DNA of 64,000 bases from Botryotinia globosa (lineage: Eukaryota; Ascomycota; Leotiomycetes; Helotiales; Sclerotiniaceae). Position 1 is the stretch's first letter. The number at the start of each line of letters is the position of its first letter. The stretch spans positions 186,001-250,000 of the forward strand of contig RCSZ01000005.1 in assembly GCA_014898425.1 (NCBI GenBank), in the 5' to 3' direction. Below are positions 13,238 through 24,637 of the stretch, in pieces. Below the pieces are notes generated by a model. The model did not search any database and was not told where the DNA came from. It saw only the letters and a list, made by a program, of their open reading frames with translations. A program made the position numbers and the translations under genes.

Positions 13238-13323
13238 GTGCGTATGTGCGTATGTGCGTATGTGCTTATGTGCTTATGTGCTTGTGTCCTTATGTCCTCA
13301 TGTGCTTGTGTGCTCATGTGCTT
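13238..13323 (+). repeat. 8-bp minisatellite, about 10-11 diverging copies
   Basis: Units of the form TGYKYATG run in register: GTGCGTAT copies first, then GTGCTTAT, then more diverged GTCCTTAT, GTCCTCAT and GTGCTCAT. The graded divergence from left to right suggests stepwise duplication. An open frame on the other strand (12961-13485) is largely created by this repeat. Confidence 0.85.
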
Positions 13324-13332
13324 TGATGAGGC

Positions 13333-13353
13333 GATATGAGATATGAGATATGA
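13333..13353 (+). repeat. 7-bp tandem repeat (GATATGA)3
   Basis: Three perfect GATATGA units sit just to the right of the 8-bp minisatellite. Confidence 0.85.
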
Positions 13354-13479
13354 GATACTTCCATTCCTTCCCAAAGACTCAAATTCTTCAAAGGAAACTC
13401 TATCTATGATGTATTGTGATGTAGAAATTTGTAATCCAGAAGAAACCGATGAGGATAGTATGAATTCATCAGCCCATGT

Positions 13480-13512
13480 ATTCATTCATTCATTCATTCA
13501 TTCCTTCCTTCC
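13480..13512 (+). repeat. (ATTC)n microsatellite with (TTCC) tail
   Basis: About five to six ATTC units run into TTCC units. Confidence 0.85.
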
Positions 13513-14630
13513 GTCGTTCATTCTCATCATAATCAATCAAATTAGCCAACCATTCAACTCAATAGATCTCCAGCTTTGATGAATAAAGAAGTCAATAATG
13601 ACTAACAATCCTATTGGACAATCGGTATCGAATAGTAGGTCATTTTGAGTCTCTCTGATGTATTAGCTATTCATCTACGGAGTATTAGCTATCCATCTAC
13701 TTGAAGTGTTGTTGTTTGTATCATGATCAATGATACATATATACTTATTAGTACCAATATCTCATCTGTCTGCCATCTTGAATCTTGATACTCTTCAAAA
13801 CGAATACCTATCTATACCTATCTATGTATGCCCTTTGTACTCGAATATCAATTGAAGAAAGCAATCGAGGTACCTCCTACCTACCTACCTACCGACCTAA
13901 TAGAATTCCTAAACTCTCTTTTTCTTCTTAAAACAGCACGAAATCGTCAATCCACTCACTACCTAGGTAATTGATTAAACCATCTCCGTCTCCACCCCAA
14001 GAGATCCATTCACTTCACCACCCCATCATCGTGTACCTGGTCTGGTCTGTAGACAAAAGCCGTCTCATATTACATGGACACGGCCAATGAGTGCTCTTGA
14101 ATATATTAATATATATTCATATATACCTGGGTATTCAATCAATCTACATTATTGGCCATAGAGGAAAGGTCCCAAGTCAAGGTCAAGGTCAGTATCATTC
14201 ATCATCATCCTGAGGGTTCAAGAAGTCTCATGTATTTTCCCTGTCACAACGGGGCAAAGGGCAGAGACAAGAATAACAAACGTATCGATACGGCTTGACC
14301 AAAACCATCTCCCAAAACCATCTCGCCCGTTTCTGAAGGTATCATCTATCTACTGTATGACTTTGGAAACAAGTCCTCAATCTAGTACTTTTCCCCCCTT
14401 CTCTCTCTCGCTCTTGCTCTCTCATTCTCAACCAATATTCACAATATTAGTTCAATGGAAAGAAGATGTAGTTGGAAGATTCACTGATCTCTTATCCGAT
14501 TATTTTTTAGATTTATAGATAATACCTGAGAAGAGGAAGACGTTGTAGCATTCTAGCATTTCCTCGGCACAGAGCGCGCACAGAAGATATTCTGTCCTAT
14601 TACCTAGTATCTATCTACTTATTGCCTGGT

Positions 14631-14692
14631 ACCTACCTATCTATCTACCTACCTACCACCTACCTACCACCTACCACCTACCACCTACCACC
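14631..14692 (+). repeat. CTAC/CCACCTA pyrimidine-rich tandem repeat, block A
   Basis: The block begins as CTAC tetramers and changes to 7-bp CCACCTA units. It lies about 0.76 kb upstream of the transcription factor start codon. Confidence 0.85.
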
Positions 14693-14753
14693 CATCTAGG
14701 AATTCATTACCTCACAGACCTCGCAGCCGCAGCCTTTCCCCGGATCTCAACTA

Positions 14754-14816
14754 CCTACTACCTACTACCTACTACCTACTACCTACCACCTACCACCTAC
14801 TACCTACTACCTACTA
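14754..14816 (+). repeat. 7-bp minisatellite CCTAC(T/C)A, nine exact units, block B
   Basis: Nine uninterrupted 7-bp units vary only at position 6 (T,T,T,T,C,C,T,T,T). It is about 0.63 kb upstream of the transcription factor ATG and related to block A. Confidence 0.92.
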
Positions 14817-15449
14817 CAACAACCACAGACACCACACCTACAATCATTTCAATCTCCGTTTGTTTGTATTCGGATACATACTGAGGTACCTGCTACCTGA
14901 CCACGGTATTTCTCATTCCTCGTTCGACTTTTGAATATTCAAACTATTCTTGCCGGAATCCCAATCATCCTTCATACTTCCTACCGTCGAATTCTAGGTT
15001 TCTTGACCTTCCTACCTACTGACTTACCCACATACAGCCGGGAAAAGGCCTGCAGATATTCACTCCACTTACTGGTCAAAGGAAGAATCACCTACACCAA
15101 CTCCATTTACTGGTCTGCAGAAACGAGAAAGCAGTAAAGGCTTGGGTCGGCTAAAGAAACCTTCGACAGCGGCCGAAGGTTGCAACAACAACAACGGAAA
15201 AAGGCTTGGGCGCTTTTATTGCGGCGATCGCTGCATCGAGAACTGCAAGTCCCCAGTAAAGAGCCCGCCAGGTTTCCATTTATTGGGAAAGTCCGTAAGT
15301 CTGAACGTCCATTCATCGTACCTTTGCCACGAACGACCACTCTCCACACACGGGAACGAAGGGAATATTGAACAATTTCTAGCATGTACAAACCTTCGTA
15401 GGAAGTCATTCTCATCTATCTTCTTAGCCTCTTCTTGGTGCCTTCTTCA

Positions 15450-18400
15450 ATGATGGGGGACAATTCAACAATCAAACAAGAGCAATCGCCCAACATGTCT
15501 GAGACGACGTCACCCAACGGCGCTGAATCAAACGGTGGGATGAATGGTGAGGAGAATGGTAAGTAGCAACCACCCTCAAATACAACTCGGACACCAATCA
15601 CCCGTCCAGTCAAAGATATCACTATGGTCTTCTTACTGGAGAGGCTTTAATTAACTTTTGACATTAGCCATAGCATCGACAGCATCGGCAACGACGACTG
15701 CCCCCAAATCTCCCAACGGTTTTCCATCAAAAACCGACAAGCCTAAACCTCATGGTTGCAACACGTGTGGAAGACATTTCGCACGTCTGGAACATCTGAA
15801 AAGACACGAAAGATCACACACCAAAGAAAAGCCATTCGAATGCCACGAGTGCAAGAGATGCTTTGCGCGGAGTGACCTCTTGTTAAGACACCAGCAGAAG
15901 CTGCACACCAATATAACACCACCTGCGAGACCAAGAAATCGACGAAGCAGCACTATGAGTAATGTATCCGGAGTCGGCAAACCAAACCTCAACAGAGTGC
16001 GAAAACACTCTATTGTCAATCCAGCGGGCCCGAGACCAAGGGCAAATACAATCACAAATCCAGAAAGTGCTTACATGCAGATGGCTCTGGTTCAAGATGA
16101 ATCTTATGCAGTGAGGAATCAAAACCATACTATTCATCCTTCAAATCATGGGCATGGCCATAGTCGTCACGCGAGTCTCGCGAACCTACCAATGCACAAC
16201 TCTGATTATAGTGGAATGCACGGAATGAGTCCAATGAGTGGAATGTCCTCTGTCATGAACAACCGCAATATGTCTCATGGGCTGCCGAGGATTGAAACGC
16301 ATCACCCTATGGTGCTGAATGGATTGCGGACTGCGCCGGTCGCGGGAGGGTTTCAGAACCATGACTTTACCTTTTCACCTGGCTTTTCATTCCCGAATGG
16401 AAATAGTCCTAGCCCGACGATAGATCCCAGTGCCTTGTTCAATCACTCACCAGAACCCATCATCACATCAGACTCGATGATTGCACCGGACTCGATGGTT
16501 CTTGATTCCAATGACACATCAATTTTCACTTTCCCAGATTACTCGGGAAACTCGGGTATGGATGACGCTTATGGTTTCCACGGGTTGATTAACCCTTTTA
16601 CCCAGCATATGACATTTGACGAGAATGCTATAATAGACGGTTCATCTCCTTCTGCAATCAGTACTGCCAGTCAAAGTGGGATCAGTGACGGCATCATGCT
16701 GGATGGATCCAATAATATAGCTGTAAGCTCGCCGTCCATGTGGCACCAGCCTGTGACGGGACCACCTCTGATGACACCAAACTTTTTGGATCACGGTAAC
16801 CAAAATTTTGGAAATTTCTCCAACGGGAATCCCATGTCACCACGTGGTGTTCCTCAGAATCATGCAAATTTCTCTACTGGGAACGGTATCTCACCACATA
16901 TTCTAGCCCAGAATCATGATCATTTTTCAAACGGAAACCCTATTTCACCTCACAGCCTACCGCTGAATAATCTGCCATACTTTGCTACTCCACCTCCTCT
17001 GAGTTCTTTGGACCATTCTGTAATGCCCGGAATGAACAACACACAAGGTTTCCCACCCCCCCTGACTCTTGCCCCGGAGACCCCCCATTCCACGGCCGGC
17101 AGTATCCACGGAAGCTTACCTTTGTCCACAGTTACAGACGCTACCCGTTCGGCCCTTGCGAACGCCCTGGCCCATAATACTTCCTTTGGTGGACGAAAGT
17201 TTTCCGTTCCTTCTGCAAGCTCGCCATCTCCTCACTCTCCTCGACCACCAATCCGAGCCAATAGTGTTAGCGAGGGCACTAGGTTTCACCTCCCTAGCAC
17301 ATCCGATCTCAAAAGATACATTGGCACTTATATACAGTACTTTCATCCACACTTACCATTCTTGCACATCCCTACACTTAACTTTGATTTTTCGACCCCT
17401 CTAAACGATGGCCGAGGCGCTGCCGCTTCTGTTGAAGGACCTGGATGCCTTACACTTTCGATGGCTGCTATTGGTGCATTATATGCAGGCGATCATCAAC
17501 AATCGAAGATGCTATTTGAATCGGCGAAGAAGATGCTACAGCTATACATAGAAGCCCGGCGCAAAGCTGATGTTCGTAGAGCGGACCACCGTTCAAGAGC
17601 CCCAGATAATTCCACTCACACGCCAGTTTTTCTTGCACAGGCTATGCTGCTGAACATTATCTATGGTTTCAATTCCGGCGATAAAGTAGCAGGCGAAAGT
17701 GCTCTCATTCACTGTGCGACTTTGGTTAGCCTTGCCAATGCCGTCATCAAACCACCCTCGTCTTCTCAAAGTGGATCATCACATCAGGATGGACGGATGA
17801 TACATGGCGATGATGCGATGAATGGCTTCATCAAAACAGAAAATCTAGATGATGAACAGGAGTGGCACCAGTGGAAAACCGCCGAGGAGAGGAAACGAAC
17901 TCTATATGCGATCTTCATACTCTCTAGCATGCTTGTATCGGCCATCAATCATGTCCCTTTCTTAACCAACTCTGAGATCGAGTCTGATTTACCTTGCAAC
18001 GAAGAATTCTGGTCGGCCGAATCCGCCAATAGCTTCAATGCGCTGGGTGGTTCCAAAATGGCCAATCACAATCAAGCCACGTTCAAGGCTGCTTTGGGCG
18101 AGCTACTCCAAGCCGGCAATAGGCACCAATACCAGCAAGCGCAAACTCAACATTTCGGAAGTGGGCACCATGCTCAAGACTTACCCCAGAGTGATTTGAA
18201 GCCAAGTACTTTCGGATGTCTAATTCTAATTAATGCGCTGCATAATTACATCGTATGTTGATCCAATTTGCAGACCCTCACAAGTAAAAAACCAAAAACA
18301 ATGACTGACACGAGTGTAGTGGGAAACCAGGCAGAGACATGTCGACAGGAGGTGGGGGACTGAGGAAACTGAAAAGATGTATCGCCACATTGAACCTGCC

Positions 18401-19420
18401 CTAAAAGCATGGCAATTAGCATGGCAACGCACCCGAGAGCACAGTGTGCAACGCCCCAATCCATTTGGGCTGGGACCGCTATCAGCCGACAGTGTTCCTC
18501 TCCTCGACTTGGCATATGTTCGCCTGTTCGTGAATATGTCAGCCTCGAAAGAAATGTTCTGGAAACGCAACTTCGATGACATGGCAACCGAGCTTGCCGG
18601 AGGAAGAGACACCATGCAGCATGCGGGACATTCCCCTAACTCCAATACAGATTCTACGGAATTTTCAAGCGGTTCAGCTGCAAGCTCTGTGTTCGTCGAT
18701 TCTCCTACAACATCAAACTCTCCTCCTGACGTTCAATCTTCTAGTGCTTTCCAACCCTCTCCATCCAACCAACCAGAGGGCCCCACCGATCGCGAACGCT
18801 TACTTAGAAAAGCAGCTTATTATGCAACAGATTTCCTAGTAATGTCAAATAAGTTTGGCATTACTTTTGCAGACTTTACCTCCCGGGAGCTCCCACTACA
18901 GGCTGCCATGTGCGCATTTGATTGTGCACAAGTAGTAGCCGAATGGATAAGTTTAGTGCAGGAACGCCTAGGACGCCACATCGGAATTCTGGGTCATGCA
19001 GATGTTGATTTCAGCAGCGTGCCTGCTATCATATATCTTGAAGATGAAGATGTCAGACTTCTGGAAAGAATTAAAGAGGTTGTCCACATCACTGAAGCGA
19101 AGATGCAACATGAACTGGCAAACAATATTCATAATCAGATAAACGCCGGTCAGACAAACGCCGTTCAGATGAATACTGGCCAAAGATCTCCCGCTCTAGA
19201 TAATTGTGGGTTTGGAAGCAAGATTTTGAGATTGACTGCTTATCAGCTTGACAGAGCTGCAGTTTGGCAAGGTTTGTATTCCTCATTCCCGATTCAACTT
19301 TCAAGGGCACTAACTCAAGTCACAGTGACACGTCTCATGGCGCGTGCTTTAGAGACGCAAGCTGTTCATATGCAAACACGGGCAGAACGCTCTAACAAAT
19401 TAAAAGACAATCTCTTGTGA
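15450..19420 (+). CDS. C2H2 zinc-finger transcription factor, ADR1/AmdX type
   Basis: The exons 15450-15558, 15668-18252 and 18320-19420 give 1264 residues. Two adjacent C2H2 fingers (first Cys at residue 67; second finger about 95-116) are joined by the canonical linker HTKEKPFE. They have the ADR1-like core [15 protein letters not shown] basic Ser/Arg-rich segment follows, then a long disordered part rich in Asn, Ser, Pro and His with repeated NGNPxSPH-like phrases (about 390-440). From about residue 575 there is a helical region ([20 protein letters not shown]) typical of the fungal-specific middle homology domain. Intron 1 (15559-15667) splits codon 37 and intron 2 (18253-18319) lies between codons; both are GT-AG. 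It is probably a nuclear regulator of carbon or nitrogen source use by family analogy; the target genes cannot be read from here. Confidence 0.85.
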
Positions 19421-20961
19421 TTTAAAAGTCTGGAAACGCCCATGATCACGCACGTACAGCAAAAGCAATTTCCTATTGTTAGCCTCTATAATTTTTTTGT
19501 AAAAAAAAAGAATAGGACAAGACTTGGGCATGTCTTGTTGCTTTAATCTAGCAGCGGTACATATGGGGATGGAAGGTTGCTTGTTTCACATACATACACA
19601 CAAAATTATGCCTATGGTACATTTATTTAGAGCTTTCCAGGGAGGGGTCCATGGGAAGGCACGATACTCTATTTAGGGAACAAAAGTTCCCCTTCGCACT
19701 TGATAGTGTTTCTAACGCGTGCTTGACGATACCACACTTTGGTTATTTTTTTCTTATCTTCACACTGGGTTGGGTTCATATCTTTGGGGGTTTGCTTCTT
19801 TGGCTGGTTCAAATGGGTATAGGCGTTTATTGATGGGCTGGGGTGGGATTGAGGGTTTCGCGTTGCATACGGGGTTGTTTAATGCAATGTCAAGGTTGCT
19901 TCAATGGTATGACGGAATGCTTGATGATGTTGATGACTCGAATGGAGAGGACGGTTAGCTTGTTTTTCTTTTTTCGAATTCGACGGTTGATACATTGTGA
20001 GATGCACATAATTGATGGCTTTGAGTGTGGGGTGGAGGCGTCTTTTCTTTGAGCGGTGCATGCGAAGCTTGAGCATGAGCGTGATTTTGGCTGGGGGGCA
20101 TGAGGTGGTGAGGGGATATTTTGAAGAGAGGTTGGGGCAGGAGCAACAGGCGAATGCAAAGATTAAAAAGTGCAAAACATAAGGGGCGAAGTTTCTTTTC
20201 GTATGAAAGATAGGCGGTTGATATGGAAATGACATGGAATCGGCATGGTATTGAATGATGGGAAGGAAATCGGTGGGCATTGAATTGGGATGGATGGATG
20301 GAACTGGGACAAGGGATCGGCTTCGGGATACTAAGCGTACCTGCCAAACTACCTAGGCAGAGAGAGGTAGATGGCAGAGTAAGATGAAATGCATGATGCA
20401 AATAAAAATCATTGAATAATTTGGATGATTGCGAAACACTGTGAAGCATAGCGAAGACGGTGAGGGCGAAATCTCAACCACTAGCTTTTTTAATAGTCGG
20501 ATCGAGACTCGGATTGAATTATACAGGAAGGACTGGAAGGGGAGAAGAGGTTTGGTAATTGAGAATAAGGTGGATAGATTGATAAATTTGAAAATTCGTG
20601 AGTGATAACCAGAGGAGATGAAGGCGAGGAAGCGTGAGAGAGAGATTGAGGAAGAGAGGGAGGCACACAATCGAATATATATAGAAATGGGTAAAAGTAT
20701 ACATGAATTAATCCTATGCCATTATCTAACTTATCTTCAACTGACCAACTGCGCAGGTTGAAACTGGACGCTTGACAGCCTGCCTGACTTGTGGTAGAAA
20801 CGGAATGTTACATACTAACTATAAGCATGGTGGATTGATCCATTGATCTGGATGCAGGTATATGCATGCGTGTAGAGTGTGTATGTTGCGCACTTGGTAT
20901 TTATCAGTATTACTTTATTCGTATTACTGTCGATGACTGAAATGATGATTTTGCGTTTTTT

Positions 20962-21018
20962 ACGTATGTATGTACGTATGTATGTATGTGATGTGATGTG
21001 ATGAGATGAGATGAGTGA
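20962..21018 (+). repeat. Compound microsatellite (TATG)n-(ATGTG)n-(AGATG)n
   Basis: TATG/TACG tetramers give way to GATGT pentamers and then to GATGA pentamers. Confidence 0.85.
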
Positions 21019-21366
21019 TATTATGATATTTACTTTCCACTTTCACCTTTTTTTCTATTTTGAATGTTTATTGATTGATTGATTGCTTCCTCTATAATAT
21101 AGTATATACAAAGTATCTAATATCATTCTCTTAGCATATATTCAGAAATGCTGCTGGGATTGTGAGATATGAGGGAGGGGGGATTAAGTATAGAATGGGT
21201 GTTAGAGAAAGAGGGAGAGATGGATGGATAGATATTTCTCATCTCCATCTCCATCTCCACTTTTCCCCAAACCAGCTCTTCTCCTTTCTCTTTTTCTTTC
21301 CTCTACTAAAGCCAAGTCGATCTACCTACTCCAATCTATCCCACTCGATACCTCTTGGTGTATTTC

Positions 21367-21370
<4 letters not shown>

Positions 21371-21437
<67 letters not shown>
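21371..21437 (+). repeat. (AG)n dinucleotide tract, about 33 units
   Basis: An uninterrupted 67-bp purine tract on the + strand. Such homopurine mirror repeats are prone to slippage, so its length may vary between isolates. Confidence 0.97.
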
Positions 21438-21440
<3 letters not shown>

Positions 21441-23049
21441 TGCTTAGTGTGATGATACCCTCAGCCTCCAAGTGTATAATTACGTCCTTGCTTTTACTTT
21501 TGCTATCGCTATTGCTACTATCAATTCATATTATCAGTGCATATATTCATCTGTGGGGAAGCGAGCGAATGGTTAGTCATATCAAGACTAATAAGACAAA
21601 ATACAACTTGACTTCCCTTGCTTATTCTCCTCTTCTTCTTTACACTACAGGTCATAGATCCGGGGTGATTGAAGGGTCAGGTATAGAAGAGTACCTTGTA
21701 ATATACATGTGTACATATCATACATATGAAAGATGCACGATACTAGCTCTTGAGGTTATTTTGATTATAAATACTATTTTGTCAACATTATAATACGAAT
21801 AAGGGAAGTCCAGATTAAAGAATCTGCATGAACCAACTCCCCCCTCTAATTCTTTATTCACATTCTGAATCCTTCTAGATTGGTCAACCTCGACCTAGAC
21901 AGTTAAAACCCTCTCAGCTAAAAAAAATCTCATGTTCTCTGGAGACGAGTGCACCGCTCTAGATTTGTTGCGTTACAGAATTACTTAGCCCACTATCTCA
22001 GAGTCGGAGATATGGAGTTGTGACCGTGGAGGCTCTTGTATTTTTCCTTTCGAGACCCAACAAATAATTATTGCATCATCAAGCCCTGATAAAGACGTAA
22101 AATTAAAACCACGAGTATAGCAATCATTTGTCCATTGCACAAACTTCAAATCGTTCTCGGCTATCAATAGATTTCGGCAAATGAAGCCGAAAGGAGCTAG
22201 TGGTGAAGAGAGCCCGTATGGAACAAAGCAGATGAGTGCATGCCAGTAGGTACCAAATCAGCACAAATTGATGTGCGTAAGATTGCTGGAAATTGATCGA
22301 CGTGCCCGTGAAGTTGAAGAAACTACTTCCATTCTCGGTGCTTTCAATCTCTGTCTTGCTGCCAATGACAGGTTGTAAGAATCTGCACCGTATACAGAAA
22401 TCGATTTGGTCGAAAAAAAAGGTGTACAAGAATTGAAAATGGAACGGCCTACATAAATCGGTAATAAAAAACTAGTGACAATTTAAGAGATTTGGCAATA
22501 CTAATTTGACGTATACCCTTGATCAAGGACTAATGTACTTGAATATTGCTCAAGGATATTAGCCTCGCAAAGTCTGTTTGAGGAATGTAGCACTGTGTAA
22601 AGAAGTAATGCTGACAAAGCAGGAAGAATCCCATGGCTAAATATTCATGAAGAATACAGTGTAACTGACTGGGAATATCGAAATGGCTTGCATGCATAAG
22701 CCATTCTTACCAACTCTCATATTCATGAAGAACTTTCTTGACCCGTCACAATCCGGGAGCTATGCATCGAATGCACTCATATCCATATGGAGAACGGAAA
22801 CTGCTCAACGCGAATCACCCCAGCATTAAACCAAAAATATGCTGCACGAGATGATTGTTGTACATCTCAACCCCACTCTTGAACCATCCGCTCATCCCGC
22901 CATATTCGACGCTGGAGACATGGAGTATGGAGGACAATCTTGATGCTAAAGATTTCTTCGAGTAGGGTTGAGCTTTTGGTCGTTGTACTAGAGCATAATA
23001 TACCGGGGCACGTGGTCATTAACATTGGGCATCAATCCAAATCTTTGCA

Positions 23050-24023
23050 TCACAGCACTCCTATTGGTTTTGGTACCCATGGCCCTTCCCAGCGCGACCA
23101 GCCTTTCTCCGTACTATTTGCAGAAGATTTGTCGTCTTTAGGTATTTGTATGGATGCAACGGCAGTATCCAAATCATGTTCCATTTTCACCATTCCCGCT
23201 CGGGTATCGTTAAGATCTTGGGCGGTTGTATTGGGAACAGATGTGCTGTTTTTGGGAGATTTAGATTCTTCCCAATCAGAGATCTTCTGTCGGAAATTGT
23301 GCGCTTGTAATATCGTCATGGGGTCTTCTAGAGATTCCTCCAGTTCACCTAGCGCACGAAGAAGGTCGTCTATCCCGTAGGCTTCAAGTCGATCCTTTAT
23401 CATATTCAGATTGATTCCTTGATCCTTCTGCTCTAGAACCCCTCGTACGAATATCTTGCAATCATCATCCTCTTCATCGATTGATAAGTCTGCCCAGTAA
23501 AAATCCCAAATCCACTTCAATGCTTTGCGCGCAGCTATTCGAAGTTTAGGAAGCGATGGGAGTTCTTCGTGGGTAGCCTGATGCCGAAGTTCGACGTATG
23601 TAGCTGGAAGACCGATAGTTTTCGCAATTGAGTACATACTCAATTTGCGACGTTTATCTTGATGACTATCTAGGAGACCTGTAACGAAACTAATGGCCAA
23701 GCATAAAATTAATGATTCGGATGTCACAAAAGAATAGATCATGAGAAGACTTCAACGTACCGACAGAAAGCAGCAGAATACGCAGCTCTGACACAATAGG
23801 ATGAGTTTCCAGGAACATCGTTTAAAATAGCTGAAGTAATGATCGCAGAGGACTCGACAAGATGCGGACAATTTCCTCGTTGCATCCATACGGATATGAG
23901 GCAAACGGCTTGTCGACGATAAGAATCATTGGGAGGGGTTGTCTCACTATTTTGGTAAAGCTTTTCGCGCACTTGGAGAAGCTCGCGACGCGTTCGCCAA
24001 GGCGTAATTACGAATTGAACCAT
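23050..24023 (-). CDS. LAS1: Pre-rRNA processing endoribonuclease Las1
   Basis: Las1 cleaves the ITS2 spacer of pre-rRNA with its kinase partner Grc3 in the nucleolus. Exons on the minus strand are 23761-24023 and 23689-23050, giving 300 residues. The N-terminus starts directly with the family motif [17 protein letters not shown]. Conserved runs follow: [14 protein letters not shown] and [20 protein letters not shown]; the second spans the 71-bp intron (23690-23760, GTACGT...TTAG). The HEPN nuclease motif is RHQATH, with Arg123 and His128, followed by EELPSL. The protein ends with the typical Las1 tail [14 protein letters not shown]. It is somewhat short because the linker between HEPN domain and tail is only about 140 residues. 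Confidence 0.93.
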
Positions 24024-24637
24024 AATTTGTTCCTATTCAGAAACTAGGTGGAGAAGGACAACGTTTGGGGAAAATACGTCGAAGAAGGGTGTGGAGTTGT
24101 TGTGTTGACTTGCGATTGTATGAGAAATGTTTGAAGTTTGTCCAAAATATTGATCAGAGCTAAATTGCTTGATGAGATGCCTCAGGATCTCAAAGAAAAG
24201 ACTTGAGGCTGCCAGTATTAATAAGCTTACGAAGCTAATTGAAGTAATAGCACGTGTATTGATTGATGTTCATGCATTCACCAGCACTTTTCATTCAGAA
24301 GGACCAAAGAATTTTTTCTTGTCTGTTAAATCGGAAAATTCATTCGGGGGTATTGATATTGTGTAAAGCTACCTATCTATATACATATACATATCAACCT
24401 CTTGGGGAGATACTTCCTTCACCTGTTGACATTGTTCAATACAAGTGCCTAGCAGGAATTTGATATATCCCATCCCAATATTGAGCCAGTGCTCATTCCA
24501 GTCATTGCTGACATGATCCTATAGTTTCCAGTGCTCCAATATGGATAGCTAATCCCAATACCCAATCCAATTCAACTCCATCGCTAAATTTCAAAGTCAT
24601 AAAGTTTTTCCCATCCAAAGTTCCATGCTCCTTTCAA
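24024..24637. other. Intergenic: LAS1 promoter and 3' flank of the next gene
   Basis: Both neighbours are on the minus strand, so this contains the LAS1 promoter (right side of its ATG) and the 3' region of the acidic protein gene. A GATGAG core, as in the PAC element of yeast ribosome-biogenesis genes, occurs near 24171. No gene is seen. Confidence 0.5.

Larger units (their letters stand above)
5362..15449. other. 10.1 kb gene desert upstream of the C2H2 regulator
   Basis: No open frame here shows family character, codon bias or plausible splicing into a longer protein; the longest (5340-5717 and 12961-13485) look random or repeat-driven. The DNA is not strongly AT-rich, so it is not a simple RIP-degraded transposon island. 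Short tandem repeats become dense toward the right end (13.2-14.8 kb). The last 500-600 bp probably belong to the promoter and 5' leader of the transcription factor at 15450. Non-coding transcripts cannot be excluded. Confidence 0.6.
19421..23049. other. 3.6 kb convergent intergenic region
   Basis: This lies between the 3' ends of the transcription factor and LAS1. No gene is supportable. It contains a poly-A/T stretch just after the regulator (about 19490-19510, probably its 3' UTR), a TATG/GATG repeat cluster and a long AG tract. A 189-codon open frame at 21224-21793 is an artefact of the AG tract. Confidence 0.6.

Noticed and set aside
12961..13485. 174-codon minus-strand frame rich in His, Thr and Gln
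   Set aside because: Its middle is created by the 8-bp minisatellite; the flanks are unrelated to any known protein.
21224..21793. Open frame of 189 codons with a long Arg-Glu repeat
   Set aside because: The middle is a direct reading of the (AG)n microsatellite, and the rest has no protein character or splice support.
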